A stretch of 64,000 nucleotides of DNA from the NCBI RefSeq assembly GCF_018131005.1, contig NZ_JAFCJK010000007.1, positions 62,001 to 126,000 of the forward strand. The letters run 5' to 3'. Below the pieces are notes generated by a model. That model did not search any database and had not been told where the DNA came from. It saw only the letters and a program-made list of their open reading frames with translations. The position numbers and the translations under genes are program-made. This document shows, in pieces, positions 16,618 to 25,752 of this stretch. The stretch comes from Bradyrhizobium lablabi (GTDB taxonomy: Bacteria; Pseudomonadota; Alphaproteobacteria; Rhizobiales; Xanthobacteraceae). Every line of letters begins with the position of its first letter. The stretch's first letter is position 1.

Positions 16618-17226
16618 ACGGACTTGCGCCTGAATGCCTCGCGCCTACACGGCGCGCAACTCAAGACCGGGTTCATCAGCTCTGCTTTCTGTGTCTGCTG
16701 ATCACATGGCCTGACGCTGTCGCACCTTGTCACGACCTTGGTCGCCCGCCTCGTCCCTTGCCGCCCGACGTGGAAGTGCCGCTCCCGCTGCGATTGGGAG
16801 ACATGCCCTCATAGCATTCGGATCCGCGCTGGGGTTGGCCGTGCTGGCGGCGGGGTCGCCAGTGACGGAGCCGCGACCGTTGTGCTCACCGGCAGTTTGG
16901 CCCATCGCGGGCGAGAGCATTAAAATGTTAGAGCTGCGGATGCGACGATTTTCCCCATCCACGTGGTCCTCTGACAGATCCCTCTTGGGCAGCCCGGAAA
17001 CGCGGGCGGCACGTCAGCCAGAACCGACCCACGGCGGCAGCGCGCGGGGCGGTTGCTGCCGCGCGAAACCGACGCGCTGGGAGCGTGAAAGTTGCTAAGT
17101 TTGGCCTCAAGAAAGCGCCCGCAGCTCAATCGCATCCCGAGCCATGCGCTCCAGCTCGAACCGTGCGACCTCCGCCGCGGGTTGCACCCCCGAGGCGTTT
17201 CCTACTATGGCCATCGGGGGAATGCG
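16618..17226. other. intergenic, nothing recognised
   Basis: About 600 bp of GC-rich sequence; frames exist on both strands but none with a natural start or a familiar sequence. Confidence 0.35.
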
Positions 17227-17411
17227 ATGCAGGATTACCGCGTCTACATTTTGGGGGATGACGGCCATACCATTGACCGCCCCGAATTTTGGTCTATGGA
17301 TGACGAAACGGGCAAGGACTGTGCCAGGCAGTTTATCGATGGCCAATCGATATCGAGCTTTGGCGACAGGACCGGAAGATCGCTGAATTGAAACGCGAGA
17401 CCGACCGCTAA
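17227..17411 (+). pseudogene. small conserved protein, frameshifted in its last third
   Basis: From ATG 17227: MQDYRVYILGDDGHTIDRPE, resembling small rhizobial proteins with D-Y-R-x-Y-I-L-G-x-D-G-H. After FIDGQ the frame goes wrong; shifting one base gives DIELWRQDRKIAELKRETDR and a stop at 17411, which is the expected ending for this family (D-I-E-L-W then a charged tail). The shift lies near 17345. The stop overlaps the ATG of the next mini-gene. Confidence 0.6.
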
Positions 17412-17491
17412 TGGGCAGGTTCTTTATCGGGATCGTCATCCTGAGCATCGCCATCTTGCTGGCGTTCTACCTGCATATCATCGCGCTCTAA
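17411..17491 (+). CDS. 26-residue single-helix membrane peptide
   Basis: ATG at 17411 overlaps the stop of the preceding gene (TAATG). The product, MGRFFIGIVILSIAILLAFY and a short tail LHIIAL, is almost wholly a transmembrane helix. The stop/start overlap suggests translational coupling. Similar very short membrane peptides occur at 37655-37735 and perhaps 18496-18582. Confidence 0.5.
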   Translation: MGRFFIGIVILSIAILLAFYLHIIAL

Positions 17492-17653
17492 AACTTGACT
17501 GACGTCGGGCCCCTCCATTCCGTCTTTGAGGGTCCTGACACTCACAAGGCATGCCCGCTCCGCACTGACAGCCCAATTCAGAGCAGGGCCGCTTGGGATG
17601 ATTCTCGCACACCCAGCCGATACCGAGGCATATGGGGCAATCCGGATTGATCA
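17492..17653. other. short intergenic gap
   Basis: Nothing recognised between the mini-gene and the DUF2934 gene. Confidence 0.3.
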
Positions 17654-17833
17654 TCAGCCAGGAAGGCTATTACTATTGAGCTGGTCGGGCTGAGTGGGCG
17701 CGTCTGGACTTTCACTCGCGGCGTTCAACTCAACTTCGGCCGCATGCCAGAACTCAGCATCTCGGCCTTCGGGGCGGCCGGCCTGTTCCCAGAGTAGGCG
17801 CGCGTAATTCCGAATTTGATCTTCCGTCGCCAT
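17654..17833 (-). CDS. DUF2934 small protein
   Basis: 59 residues: MATEDQIRNYARLLWEQAGR, then PEGRDAEFWHAAEVEL. This is the DUF2934 pattern (I-R-x-x-A-x-x-L-W-E-x-A-G-R-P-E-G-R, D-x-x-x-W-x-x-A-E-x-E-L). GAGGAG lies upstream of the ATG at 17833. The domain is frequent in rhizobia and has no assigned role. The gene runs on from the 17860-18066 gene and may share its transcript. Confidence 0.8.
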   Translation of the reverse strand: MATEDQIRNYARLLWEQAGRPEGRDAEFWHAAEVELNAASESPDAPTQPDQLNSNSLPG

Positions 17834-17859
17834 TGTACTCTCTCCTCTTTGCTAAGCGC

Positions 17860-18066
17860 CTACGTGCCTTTTTGGCCTGCTTTTTCTCGATCTGGACTCC
17901 CCGAACTTTTTGCAGCCTTTTGCTTCTTGGCCGGCCGGTTCAGCGCCATGAACTCTTCCGATGACCTGTTACGCTCGGCCCAAGCCGACGCTCCGCCGAT
18001 CGCACTCTTTGTTGCGATCGCTTCTTCGCCGTACCCTGCGGGCATGGTCGCCCGGGCGGCTTGCAT
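17860..18066 (-). CDS. small Lys/Ala-rich hypothetical protein
   Basis: 68 residues, MQAARATMPAGYGEEAIATK, ending in the lysine-rich stretch NRPAKKQKAAKSS. The last part (EEFMALNRPAKKQKAAK) resembles the basic ends of small Bradyrhizobium proteins of unknown role. No clear ribosome site; the DUF2934 gene follows on the same strand. A moderate call. Confidence 0.4.
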   Translation of the reverse strand: MQAARATMPAGYGEEAIATKSAIGGASAWAERNRSSEEFMALNRPAKKQKAAKSSGSPDREKAGQKGT

Positions 18067-18134
18067 GACTTGCGGCCCGGTGTGCGCTCGACTCGAGTGC
18101 TATAGTGGCAATTCGCAGTGATTCGAGACCCGTC

Positions 18135-18410
18135 ATGAAGAGCAATGCCCAACGCCGCCCACCGTTGGAGGCCGCCCGCCCTGCCTACCGCAATCTCAAC
18201 GGCTGGGCACTCGCCAAGCTGCTGGAGCATCATGTGGTCCGCGAATGCGAGCACCATGGCCACGTCCTCGATCGCGCTGATCCCGCCGCCTGCAGCCGCG
18301 CTCGCGAAGCGGCGTGGAGCGATCCCTTCCCCTGCGCCACGCCGGACGAATGCCTTGGCGCGATTGACGACGTTATGGGAGGAATTGGCGATACCTGTCC
18401 GGAGTGCTGA
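18135..18410 (+). CDS. small Cys/His-containing hypothetical protein
   Basis: 91 residues from ATG 18135 (MKSNAQRRPPLEAARPAYRN). The middle is HHVVRECEHHGHVLDRADPA and the C-terminus contains Cys residues (FPCATPDECLGAIDDV, then DTCPEC). The Cys and His content could support metal binding, but no family is recognised. A start 10 codons earlier is possible. Confidence 0.55.
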   Translation: MKSNAQRRPPLEAARPAYRNLNGWALAKLLEHHVVRECEHHGHVLDRADPAACSRAREAAWSDPFPCATPDECLGAIDDVMGGIGDTCPEC

Positions 18411-18495
18411 GCGGCTCGAGCGCCGGTCTAGGACGGACGCTCGCAGTTGCTCGGCCCGCCGCGGGCGTGCTGCCATCCGGTCGAGACCCGCCTGC

Positions 18496-18582
18496 TCACT
18501 CGGACGAAGACGGCCGGCGTCCATGACGCCATAGGCCTAGCGCTAACCCAAGCACCGTCGCACTGATGAACATCCAAAGCAT
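18496..18582 (-). CDS. possible 28-residue membrane peptide
   Basis: MLWMFISATVLGLALGLWRH and a short basic tail. One helix followed by Arg residues fits a tiny inner-membrane peptide with its tail in the cytoplasm. No clear ribosome site, so it may be the remnant of a larger gene; the frame stays open upstream. Confidence 0.3.
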   Translation of the reverse strand: MLWMFISATVLGLALGLWRHGRRPSSSE

Positions 18583-18768
18583 GCGGAAGGCTGTTCCGCC
18601 ACACCAGACGCTCCTCTCACCATGCGCTGCCCTACAAAGCTGAATGCCGGCCGGAACCGCAGGTCCCGACAGTTTGATGCCGGCAGTCCGGGGAACCATC
18701 CATGCTGACTCCACATCTCCGCTTGCGCGCCTATATTGAACCCATTCAGTATCAAGGGAGTTTTGTGT

Positions 18769-19613
18769 ATGGCCCCGCGCGCCAATTGGAAGGGCTTTTT
18801 GCGGTTGTCGCTCGTGACATGCCCTATCGCATTGTTTCCGGCGACCTCTGAATCCGACAAGATCAGTTTCAACCAGATTAATAAAAGAACCGGCCACCGG
18901 ATCCGCTACCTCAAGGTCGACGCCGACACTGGCGAAGAGGTGTCCACCGAAGACATCATCAAAGGTTACCAGGTCGACAAGGACCAGTACCTTGAGGTCA
19001 CCAAGGAAGAGCTCGAGAATATCGCGCTGGAATCGACGCGCACCATCGAGATCGACGAGTTCGTACCAAAGAACGAGATCGACGATCTCTATCTCGCGCG
19101 TCCTTACTACATCTTGCCCGATGGCAAGGTCGGCCACGACGCCTACGCCGTCATCCGCGAAACCATTCGCTCGACAAAGTAGCGCTCGCCCGTGTCGTGC
19201 TGACGAACCGCGAACACGTCATCGCGCTCGAAGCGCGAGACAAGGGTCTGATGGGCATGCTGCTGCGCTACCCCTACGAGGTGCGCGATAGTGCCGATTA
19301 TTTCGACGATATCCAGGACGTGAGGATCACCAAAGACATGCTGGATCTTGCTAAACATATCGTCGAGCAGAAGTCCGGGCATTTCGAGCCGGAGAAGTTC
19401 GAGGACCATTATGAGACCGCGTTACAGGAGTTGCTGGCGCGGAAGCAGAAAGGCCAACCGATGCCCACGGCGCGCAAGCCGGCGCCGAGCAATGTCATCA
19501 GTCTGATGGACGCGCTGCGCCAGAGCATCAAGGGCGCGGGCAAACCAGCCTCTGTGGCGAAGCCGGTCAAAGCGAAAAAGGCAGCCAAGCCCCGGCGCAA
19601 GGCCAGCGTTTGA
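18769..19613 (+). pseudogene. ku: Ku protein gene with a central frameshift
   Basis: The first frame from ATG 18769 reads MAPRANWKGFLRLSLVTCPI, ESDKISFNQINKRTGHRIRY and later YYILPDGKVGHDAYAVI, then stops at 19180. From 19188 the next frame continues ALARVVLTNREHVIALEARD and runs to 19613 with the usual Lys/Ala-rich end. Together they give a full-length bacterial Ku (about 280 residues), the DNA-end-binding protein of non-homologous end joining. The break lies in ACAAAGTAG near 19176; a loss of one or four bases would explain it. No intact ligase partner is nearby, only ligase wrecks. Confidence 0.85.
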
Positions 19614-19794
19614 TCTTATGCCGTCGGCCTTCCGATCCAGATTCAGCAGGCCGTTGAGCCGCGCATTGCGAGCAGGTGCTGGTACCCCTTATCGACAATC
19701 TCCTGCTCTTAACGCCATCCAATCAGACACAATTCTAAACCTTTGGACTTTTTTGCCGCCTTCTTTTCCAGCTCGAGCGCTGATGAACTCGCCG

Positions 19795-19990
19795 ACGCTG
19801 ACCTTGCCCCCAAGTTTTATCCAATTCTGAGTTCGCGCTAGCGGTTGGATTTGCCCGGTCGGGCGGTAGTAGCGACGGGAGCTGGCGCGGAGCCTTCGAC
19901 ATAGCGCAGCGGCAGGTCCCGTCGCGGGTGGCATGTGATGGCAAACTCGGAGGGTGTCTTCCATCCGAGCTGCGAGTGTGGTCGTGCAGC
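19795..19990 (-). mobile_element. remnant of an IS3-type transposase gene
   Basis: The minus-strand frame 19984-19838 encodes RPHSQLGWKTPSEFAI, then RRDLPLRYVEGSAPAPV and ends in KSNR. The pattern R-P-H-S-x-L-G-x-x-T-P-x-E-F is the C-terminal end of the IS3-family OrfB integrase. The remaining 5' part of the gene is absent. Sequence after the stop (GCGCGAACTCAGAATTGGAT on the minus strand) resembles the outer part of such elements, but no left inverted repeat is left to compare. Confidence 0.65.
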
Positions 19991-20164
19991 CGTCTCCGCC
20001 GAACGACGTTTTGCTTTATCGATGTTCTCCACTCGGCCCTTGCGATCATGGTCGCCCGTGCTGGTTGGCTCGCCTCGTCCCTCCCACTGGTAAGGTTCAC
20101 TTTGTTCCGCGAGCCCTTGGGGTTTTGAATGGGAACAACCCCGTGTCGGCGAGATTGTCGCTGT

Positions 20165-20326
20165 ATGGAAATTTCGAAGGCAATACGAAAGCAGGCGGAA
20201 GCGGCCGAGCGGAGGGCGACCCAAACCGCTGACGCTATCTTTGCCAACCAAATGAAGACACTAGCTGAGGCATTCCGTGCCCAGGCCGACGTTTTGAAAA
20301 GGAAGAAGAAAAAGAAGAAGAAATGA
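20165..20326 (+). CDS. small Lys-rich helical protein
   Basis: 53 residues from ATG 20165 (MEISKAIRKQAEAAERRATQ), ending in a poly-lysine tail (KRKKKKKKK) coded by an AAG/AAA run that is prone to slippage. Its stop overlaps the next start (ATGA), so both genes are probably one translational unit. No family known. Confidence 0.5.
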   Translation: MEISKAIRKQAEAAERRATQTADAIFANQMKTLAEAFRAQADVLKRKKKKKKK

Positions 20327-20544
20327 GTTTCACCGTCAAAGGCACGTGCAAGCACGGCGAATTGTCGCACCGCAGAAGAACAGCAGAAGCGGCGCTCAAA
20401 AAGGCGCGAGAGCTTACCAGGACTGGTTGCTACGACGTGCACATCATTACCCCCGAAGGCAGGGACTACGCCTCCTCCGAGTTTGGCGATATTCCCCGTA
20501 CGCCGGCGCACCGACCTTTTCAGAAAAATTACACACCTCTGTGA
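20323..20544 (+). CDS. small hypothetical protein
   Basis: 73 residues: MSFTVKGTCKHGELSHRRRT, then AEAALKKARELTRTGCYDVH and a segment IITPEGRDYASSEFGDIP. The layout (beta strand, helix, strand, with a G-C-Y-D-V-H-I-I-T-P-E-G-R-x-Y core) looks like a compact fold found in several short rhizobial proteins. Coupled by ATGA overlap to the gene before it. Confidence 0.6.
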   Translation: MSFTVKGTCKHGELSHRRRTAEAALKKARELTRTGCYDVHIITPEGRDYASSEFGDIPRTPAHRPFQKNYTPL

Positions 20545-20856
20545 ACCCCGCATCCAGCTCGCCGGGTCTCGTTATGGCCAATGCCAGATCCGTGGGGAAG
20601 CTGGAGACCATTTTTTGCCAAACGTGTCGCCGCGTAGCGCGAATGGTCCGGGGCATTACGCGCTGCTCAAGCTTAACGACTCATCTATCGCTGATGGGTC
20701 GGCCGCCGATCTTCCACAGGACTATCAATCAGGCTGACCACTTATCCTCTTCGCGCCGATCACGTCTGGAAAGGAAAGGCCTTCGGAAATCTATGTATGG
20801 CCTCACCAGAGGAACTCTAACCCCTCTCGAGAATTGGATGTGACAGGAGGAGCGCA
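20545..20856. other. gap with a doubtful Cys-containing frame
   Basis: A frame from ATG 20574 begins MANARSVGKLETIFCQTCRR, with a CxxC like small zinc-ribbon proteins, but after about 25 residues it becomes unlikely and other frames look equally good. It may be another shifted small gene. No call is made. Confidence 0.3.
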
Positions 20857-21033
20857 ATGATGCGAACTTCTTGGACACTCGCGGCGGCTCTTGCGCTCGG
20901 CTTCATTGCCTGGACTGTCTTTGCTACTCCGCAAAAAAGTGCTTTGCGGCTGGAAAGCTCCGATTCCTCGAATGACGTCCCTGATTTGCGACTTATATCA
21001 GAACGCAGCCCTTACATGCGAACAGAGCGGTAA
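20857..21033 (+). CDS. 58-residue signal-anchored protein
   Basis: ATG 20857 with AGGAGG 6 bases upstream. Product: MMRTSWTLAAALALGFIAWT, a helix/signal sequence ending near VFATP, followed by a 35-residue polar part with SSNDVPDLRLISE and a basic end. A strong ribosome site and signal sequence support a real gene. Family unknown. Confidence 0.6.
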   Translation: MMRTSWTLAAALALGFIAWTVFATPQKSALRLESSDSSNDVPDLRLISERSPYMRTER

Positions 21034-21455
21034 GCCGCTCACTAGTCTCTTTCCGTAGCTATCGCTCAGCCTGCAAACTGACCTTAGAATCACGGCAGTT
21101 GCACAAGCGTTTTCGGTGCGCCGTGCGTAACGCTCTTCGCACTCCCTAGGAACACCAGCTAATATCCCAGTGTTGTCGAATACGACACAGCATCTTTGAT
21201 CTGGCGGGCGAACTGTCGGCTTGAGATGAGCTTGGAGCCCCGTGAGAGCGGCGGCGAAATCTTTCGAGGCGGTCATCGGGTAAGGACGCGCAGAACCGCT
21301 CGCCCTTGCATCAACTCAAGCGGGCGGCCCGATATCGACTGCCCAAGGCTCCCGTGGCGTGACAATCCTGATCCAACGCAGCCTCCGCCGAACTGGATGG
21401 GCCGTGCGGTCAGAACTCCGGCGCGACGATTTGATAGGAAAAACGAGGTCCACTG
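21034..21455. other. intergenic region before the AI-2E-type gene
   Basis: No supported gene. GGAAC at 21149-21153 followed after 17 bases by TGTT (21171-21174) is a possible EcfG promoter, but the next gene is 280 bp away, so it is weak. Confidence 0.3.
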
Positions 21456-22502
21456 GTGGCTAGGCATAAGGATCAAAGCTTTTTGCTGTTGCTTGTCACC
21501 GTTACTCTGGCTTTCGCCTGGATTTTGCAGCCATTCTACGGCGCCATACTTTGGGCAGTTGTCGTGGCGGTCATCTTTGCGCCGATTAATCGAGAGCTGC
21601 TGAGGTCGATGCGCGGGCGGCGCACTCTCGCTGCCACGGTAACGGTAACGATAATCGTCGCTATGGTGCTTCTACCTCTGGCGATCGTAGCGACCTCGTT
21701 AGTTCAGGAAGCCTCGAGGCTTTACGCAAAGGTCCAATCTGGAGAGTACGACCTTGCCGGTTACGTCCAGCGGATTCTCGATGCGCTTCCGGCCTGGGCA
21801 GCAAGCTTGCTGAGTCGATTCCATCTGACCAATCTCTCGACACTTGGCGAAAGCCTGCCGTCTAATCTCGTGAAAGGCGGACAGATTATCGCGCCTCAAG
21901 CGCTCACGATCGGAATAAACACGTTTGATTTCATGATCGGCCTGGGGATTATGTTGTACCTTCTGTTTTTTCTTTTGCGTGACGGGAAGGAATTAACCGA
22001 GCAAATCAAGAAGGCCGTTCCTCTCCGCGACGACCAGAAGGGGGCGCTCTTCAGCAGATTTGCGGATGTTGTCCGGGCGACCGTCAAGGGTGGTATCTTG
22101 GTGGCCATTGCCCAAGGCACACTCGGTGGGTTGGCCTTCTGGTTCCTGGGTATCCACGCGCCCTTGCTGTGGGCTGCGTTGATGGCCTTCCTATCCCTCC
22201 TGCCGGCGATAGGAGCCGCGCTGGTCTGGCTACCAGTGGCAATCTACTTTCTGGCAAGCGACGCCGTGTGGCAGGGTGCTGCCCTGATCGCGTATGGCTT
22301 ACTCGTTATTGGATTGGTGGACAATGTCCTCCGTCCTTTCCTGGTCGGTAAGGATACCCGGCTGCCCGACTACATCGTGCTCATTTCCACGCTGGGTGGC
22401 ATTGAGGTGTTTGGTTTGAATGGATTTGTCATAGGTCCGCTCATCGCGGCGATTTTCACGGTGAGTTGGCAAATATTTTCCGCCTCCACGACGACATCAT
22501 AG
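21456..22502 (+). CDS. AI-2E family (PerM/YdiK-type) transporter
   Basis: 348 residues from GTG 21456, GAGG upstream. The family layout is seen: two N-terminal helices (FLLLLVTVTLAFAWILQPFY), a helix-rich soluble insert, then a C-terminal bundle with GLGIMLYLLFFLLRDG, GALMAFLSLLPAIGAALVW-like sequence (here LMAFLSLLPAIGAALVWLPV), DNVLRPFLVGKDTRLP and a closing GGIEVFGLNGFVIGPLIAAI. Members export signals or ions in exchange for protons; the substrate here is unknown. The DNVLRP and FG-x-x-G-x-x-x-G-P motifs are typical, so the family is secure. Confidence 0.9.
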   Translation: MARHKDQSFLLLLVTVTLAFAWILQPFYGAILWAVVVAVIFAPINRELLRSMRGRRTLAATVTVTIIVAMVLLPLAIVATSLVQEASRLYAKVQSGEYDLAGYVQRILDALPAWAASLLSRFHLTNLSTLGESLPSNLVKGGQIIAPQALTIGINTFDFMIGLGIMLYLLFFLLRDGKELTEQIKKAVPLRDDQKGALFSRFADVVRATVKGGILVAIAQGTLGGLAFWFLGIHAPLLWAALMAFLSLLPAIGAALVWLPVAIYFLASDAVWQGAALIAYGLLVIGLVDNVLRPFLVGKDTRLPDYIVLISTLGGIEVFGLNGFVIGPLIAAIFTVSWQIFSASTTTS

Positions 22503-22671
22503 GGGGGCCCTTCTTAGCTGATGCCGTCGCGCCGGTTGTCCATCCGTAATCACTGTGCGAAACCCTTTGACTGAGGGTGCATATCTACGAGGGCCGAGAA
22601 TAGTACGCGGGCTAACGGACCCGGATCGGCTTACCGACGCCGACCCGGGCAACTAGGAAGATCGCGCCCGA
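22503..22671. other. short intergenic gap between convergent genes
   Basis: Possible hairpin at 22618-22652 (GACCCGGATCGGC and GCCGACCCGGGC), which could terminate both convergent transcripts. No gene. Confidence 0.35.
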
Positions 22672-23286
22672 TCAGCGCATACCGCCATAGAGCTGCCGCT
22701 CTCTGCGGAGGTCTTCGGCCCCGTAGGGTCGGCCTGCGGGATCGAACCCCTTCCATCCAGTCTTCTGCCATGCAGCAGTCCGATCGCGCATGTTAACCGC
22801 AGACTCGTTCAGCAATGCTTCAAGGCGGGAGCGATCCGAATCCGGAACGCGAGCCGATACCAGAGTGCCACCGCGGCGGACGCCTTCCGCATAGGCGTGA
22901 GCGTCCTCTTCCGACACCCCCGCCTCCGTCAGGGCACCGATAATTCCACCGGTGGCAGCCCCCGCAGCGGCGCCTACGGCGGTCGCGGCGAGCCAACCGG
23001 CCGCAACGACCGGCCCAAGGCCGGGAATCGCGAGCATTCCCAGACCGGCCAGAAGACCCGCAGTTCCGCCGAGACCCGCGCCGACTGCTGCACCCGCACC
23101 GGCACCCTCGGCACGGTCGTCAACGCCGTCACGATCGCGGTCCTTCCTGCTGCCCTCGTACCAATTGTCGGAATTATTGGCGACGATGCTGATCTCCGAG
23201 TGCGGTACACGCGCATCTTGAAGTCGCGCCACAGCCCGTTGAGCGTCCGAATAACTGTCGTACAGTCTTGAGATCGTCGTGGTCAT
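22672..23286 (-). CDS. YflT/17M-type general stress protein (paralogue of 9245-9874)
   Basis: 204 residues: MTTTISRLYDSYSDAQRAVA, HSEISIVANNSDNWYEG, KDRDRDGVDDRAEGAGAG, then a Gly/Ala-rich hydrophobic stretch (LLAGLGMLAIPGLGPVVAAG) and a globular end with YAEGVRRGGTLVSARVP. Clearly a paralogue of 9245-9874, with the same domain order. The upstream neighbour is the paralogue of the 8926 gene, so the whole two-gene unit is present twice in inverted orientation. Confidence 0.85.
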   Translation of the reverse strand: MTTTISRLYDSYSDAQRAVARLQDARVPHSEISIVANNSDNWYEGSRKDRDRDGVDDRAEGAGAGAAVGAGLGGTAGLLAGLGMLAIPGLGPVVAAGWLAATAVGAAAGAATGGIIGALTEAGVSEEDAHAYAEGVRRGGTLVSARVPDSDRSRLEALLNESAVNMRDRTAAWQKTGWKGFDPAGRPYGAEDLRRERQLYGGMR

Positions 23287-23300
23287 GTCGATGCCTTTCG

Positions 23301-23609
23301 TTAATTCACATTGCCTTGGAAATCGACGCTGACCTGCGTCGTCTTTCCACCCTTGCTCGCCTTGCCTCGCCAGACGCCGTTGTCGTCCTTCTTCAGATCG
23401 GAGACGCCGGTGAAGCCCGCATCCTCGATCTTGGACTTGGCCTGCCCCTCGGTGAAGCTGTTACGACCCGCAACAGGGGCGACGGAGTTGTTCTGTCCAG
23501 CACTGTTGATAGCGTTATTGTTTGGGCCGGGTTGCGCAGGTGGATTCTGCGCAGCGGCCGCCGTGGCGAAAAGAAATCCAATCGAAGCTAACATGAGCGA
23601 GCGTTTCAT
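23301..23609 (-). CDS. secreted protein (paralogue of 8926-9231)
   Basis: 102 residues from ATG 23609, with GGAGGA upstream. Signal peptide MKRSLMLASIGFLFATAAAA. The mature part has a Pro/Asn/Gln linker (NNAINSAGQNNS) and a C-terminal block NSFTEGQAKSKIEDAGF, SDLKKDDNGVWRGKA and VSVDFQGNVN. The C-terminal block is nearly the same as in the 8926 protein while the linker differs, so the block is probably the working part. Function unknown. Strong EcfG-type promoter upstream. Confidence 0.75.
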   Translation of the reverse strand: MKRSLMLASIGFLFATAAAAQNPPAQPGPNNNAINSAGQNNSVAPVAGRNSFTEGQAKSKIEDAGFTGVSDLKKDDNGVWRGKASKGGKTTQVSVDFQGNVN

Positions 23610-23638
23610 CGTCTCCTCCAGTGTGTAAGGAGCGCTGT

Positions 23639-23664
23639 AACCTCCCGCACCAGGGCAAAGTTCC
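23639..23664 (-). promoter_or_regulatory. candidate EcfG promoter for the 23609-22672 operon
   Basis: On the minus strand GGAAC (23664-23660), 17 bases, GGTT ending at 23639; 30 bp before ATG 23609. Confidence 0.55.
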
Positions 23665-24079
23665 TCGAAGACACGAGCGCGCATGACTGCGCCAAGCATA
23701 AGGGCTCATTCGTCGCAGGCGTCGGACCGGAACCCGCTTTGCATTCGAACTGCAGATCTTGGGCTGCGGAACACGGTGCTTAACACAGGTTAGCGCTCGC
23801 TCTGCAAAGCAGTTGCTTCTTGAACATCGCCGCGAATAAGGATCGACCTCGTCGCGCGTTTTGCGACCCCTCTGGCGCGTCGCCAACTCCCCGCGGTCAT
23901 CATGGACAGACCGGGGTTGATACTCGCCTTTCAAGGTAAGCCAGCTCATTGCCGCCGAAGACGATCGATCGACGGTGGACTGCAGCCGGCGACTTCTCAT
24001 CGCTGGCGGCGCTTACTGAGCCGAACGCCATGCGGCTCGGAACACGCGATGACGGCAACATTCGCACGACAACCAAATT
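23665..24079. other. divergent intergenic region
   Basis: About 415 bp between divergent transcription units with no supported gene; frames on the minus strand lack start signals. Confidence 0.35.
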
Positions 24080-24105
24080 GGAACTTCGCGGGTCAGGCTA
24101 ACGTT
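24080..24105 (+). promoter_or_regulatory. EcfG-type promoter before the FAD-Rieske gene
   Basis: GGAAC at 24080-24084, 17 bases, CGTT at 24102-24105. Full match to the consensus, 22 bp before ATG 24128. Confidence 0.65.
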
Positions 24106-24127
24106 CTCCGACGATTGGGAGCAACGG

Positions 24128-25627
24128 ATGACCAGCAAGTCCCTTTGGGCGGACGTTGACGTGATGCCTGCGGCAGGTTCGCTGGCAGAGGACGTTGAGT
24201 GTGATGTAGTGGTGGTCGGATCGGGGATCGCGGGAACTTCGACGGCTTACGAGGTCTGCAAACGTGGCAAGTCGGTGGTGATAATCGACCGCGGCCGCAT
24301 CGCGGGCGGGATGACCTCGCGTACTTCCGCGCATCTGGCTCCGCTATGCGACGACCTTGTCAGCGAAATGACGAAGATCAAGGGATCGGATGCGACGAAG
24401 TTGTTCTGCGACAGCCAGGCGGCGGCGATCGACCGTATTGAAGTGATTCAAGAGCAGGAAGAGATCGACTGCGATTTCCGTAGGCTCGATGGCTACCTGT
24501 TCCAGGGCCGCGATATGACTTCCGACATCATCGACCAGGAGATGGACGCGGTGCGGGAGATCGGAGCTCCGGTGCACCGGCTGGTCGGCATGCCGTTCAA
24601 CGGATGTGCGAACCGGCACGTGCTACGCTATCCGAGGCAGGCGACGTTTCATCCCCTAAAGTATCTCTCCGGCGTAGCAAGAGCCTGTCGGAACAACGGC
24701 GTGACTTTCTTCCGCGATAGCCCGGTGGAAGAAATCAGTGAGGACAATGGCATTGTGTTGGTGAGAACGACGCGCGGCGTCATTCGCGCCAAGCACGCGG
24801 TCGTTGCGACCAACTCCTCGATCTCCGACCGCTTCGCCATCCATACCAAGACAGCACCCTACCGGACTTATGTCATGGCGTTTGAAATCAAACGAAACGC
24901 CCTGCCCGATGCCCTCTACTGGGACACCGAGGAGCCTTACCATTATGTGCGTCTACAGCCGGGACCGGATCGTATCGACTACGTTCTTGTGGGCGGCGAG
25001 GACCACAAGAGCGGCGAAGCCGACGATGCGGACGAGCGTTTCAAAAGACTCAAAGCATGGGCGCGTGAACTGATCTCCGGTCTGGGCAGGGAGACACATC
25101 GTTGGTCGGGGCAAGTGCTCGACACGATCGACTACGCTGGCTTTATCGGCCAGGATCCGGGCTGCAAGAATGTCTACGTCGCCATGGGCGATTCAGGGCA
25201 GGGCCTTACCCACGGCGTTGTCGGGGCGATACTGAATACGGCGCTGATCATGGGTGAGGACCATCCGTGGAAGGAACTCTATGCCCCGGGCCGCATCCCG
25301 CTTAAGGCGGCCAAGAACTTCGTCATGGAGAACGTCACCCCGGTGAAGAGTTTCGCGGAATATGTCGCGCCGGGTGAACTTCATTCACTAGATGATTTGA
25401 GGCGCGGACAAGGCGCAATTGTGCGACGCGGCCTAGAGAAAATCGCAGCTTACCGCGACGAAGCCGGCGCGCTTCATCTGAATTCGGCAAGCTGCAGCCA
25501 CGTTGGCTGTCACCTGCATTGGAACAGTTTCGAGACGTGTTGGGACTGTCCATGCCATGGCTCGATGTTCGACGTGAAGGGGCAACCGATCAATGCTCCC
25601 GCAGTCGCACCGCTCGACAAAAGGTGA
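24128..25627 (+). CDS. FAD-dependent oxidoreductase with C-terminal Rieske domain
   Basis: 499 residues. Residues 26-36 (DVVVVGSGIAG) are the dinucleotide-binding fold of the DAO (glycine-oxidase-like) superfamily; HAVVATNSS and DYAGFIGQDPGCKNVYVAMG lie in the FAD domain. The last 44 residues form a Rieske [2Fe-2S] domain: CSH at 456-458 and CPCH ending at His477, with Cys461 and Cys476 placed for the structural disulfide. The fusion links flavin chemistry to an electron-transfer centre in one chain. The substrate is unknown. It lies upstream of the Mn-catalase fusion, and both carry stress promoters, suggesting a redox/stress role (inference). Confidence 0.9.
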   Translation: MTSKSLWADVDVMPAAGSLAEDVECDVVVVGSGIAGTSTAYEVCKRGKSVVIIDRGRIAGGMTSRTSAHLAPLCDDLVSEMTKIKGSDATKLFCDSQAAAIDRIEVIQEQEEIDCDFRRLDGYLFQGRDMTSDIIDQEMDAVREIGAPVHRLVGMPFNGCANRHVLRYPRQATFHPLKYLSGVARACRNNGVTFFRDSPVEEISEDNGIVLVRTTRGVIRAKHAVVATNSSISDRFAIHTKTAPYRTYVMAFEIKRNALPDALYWDTEEPYHYVRLQPGPDRIDYVLVGGEDHKSGEADDADERFKRLKAWARELISGLGRETHRWSGQVLDTIDYAGFIGQDPGCKNVYVAMGDSGQGLTHGVVGAILNTALIMGEDHPWKELYAPGRIPLKAAKNFVMENVTPVKSFAEYVAPGELHSLDDLRRGQGAIVRRGLEKIAAYRDEAGALHLNSASCSHVGCHLHWNSFETCWDCPCHGSMFDVKGQPINAPAVAPLDKR

Positions 25628-25752
25628 CGACCCCTCCTCTGACGCTGCCAGTCAGTCAGTCGTTCAAGCCGTCCGGCCCCTCGCGCGATCCGATGGCCGC
25701 CGCGAATCACGGAGTTACATCGGCTGCAGCGAATTGTTGCCACGGCGCGATA

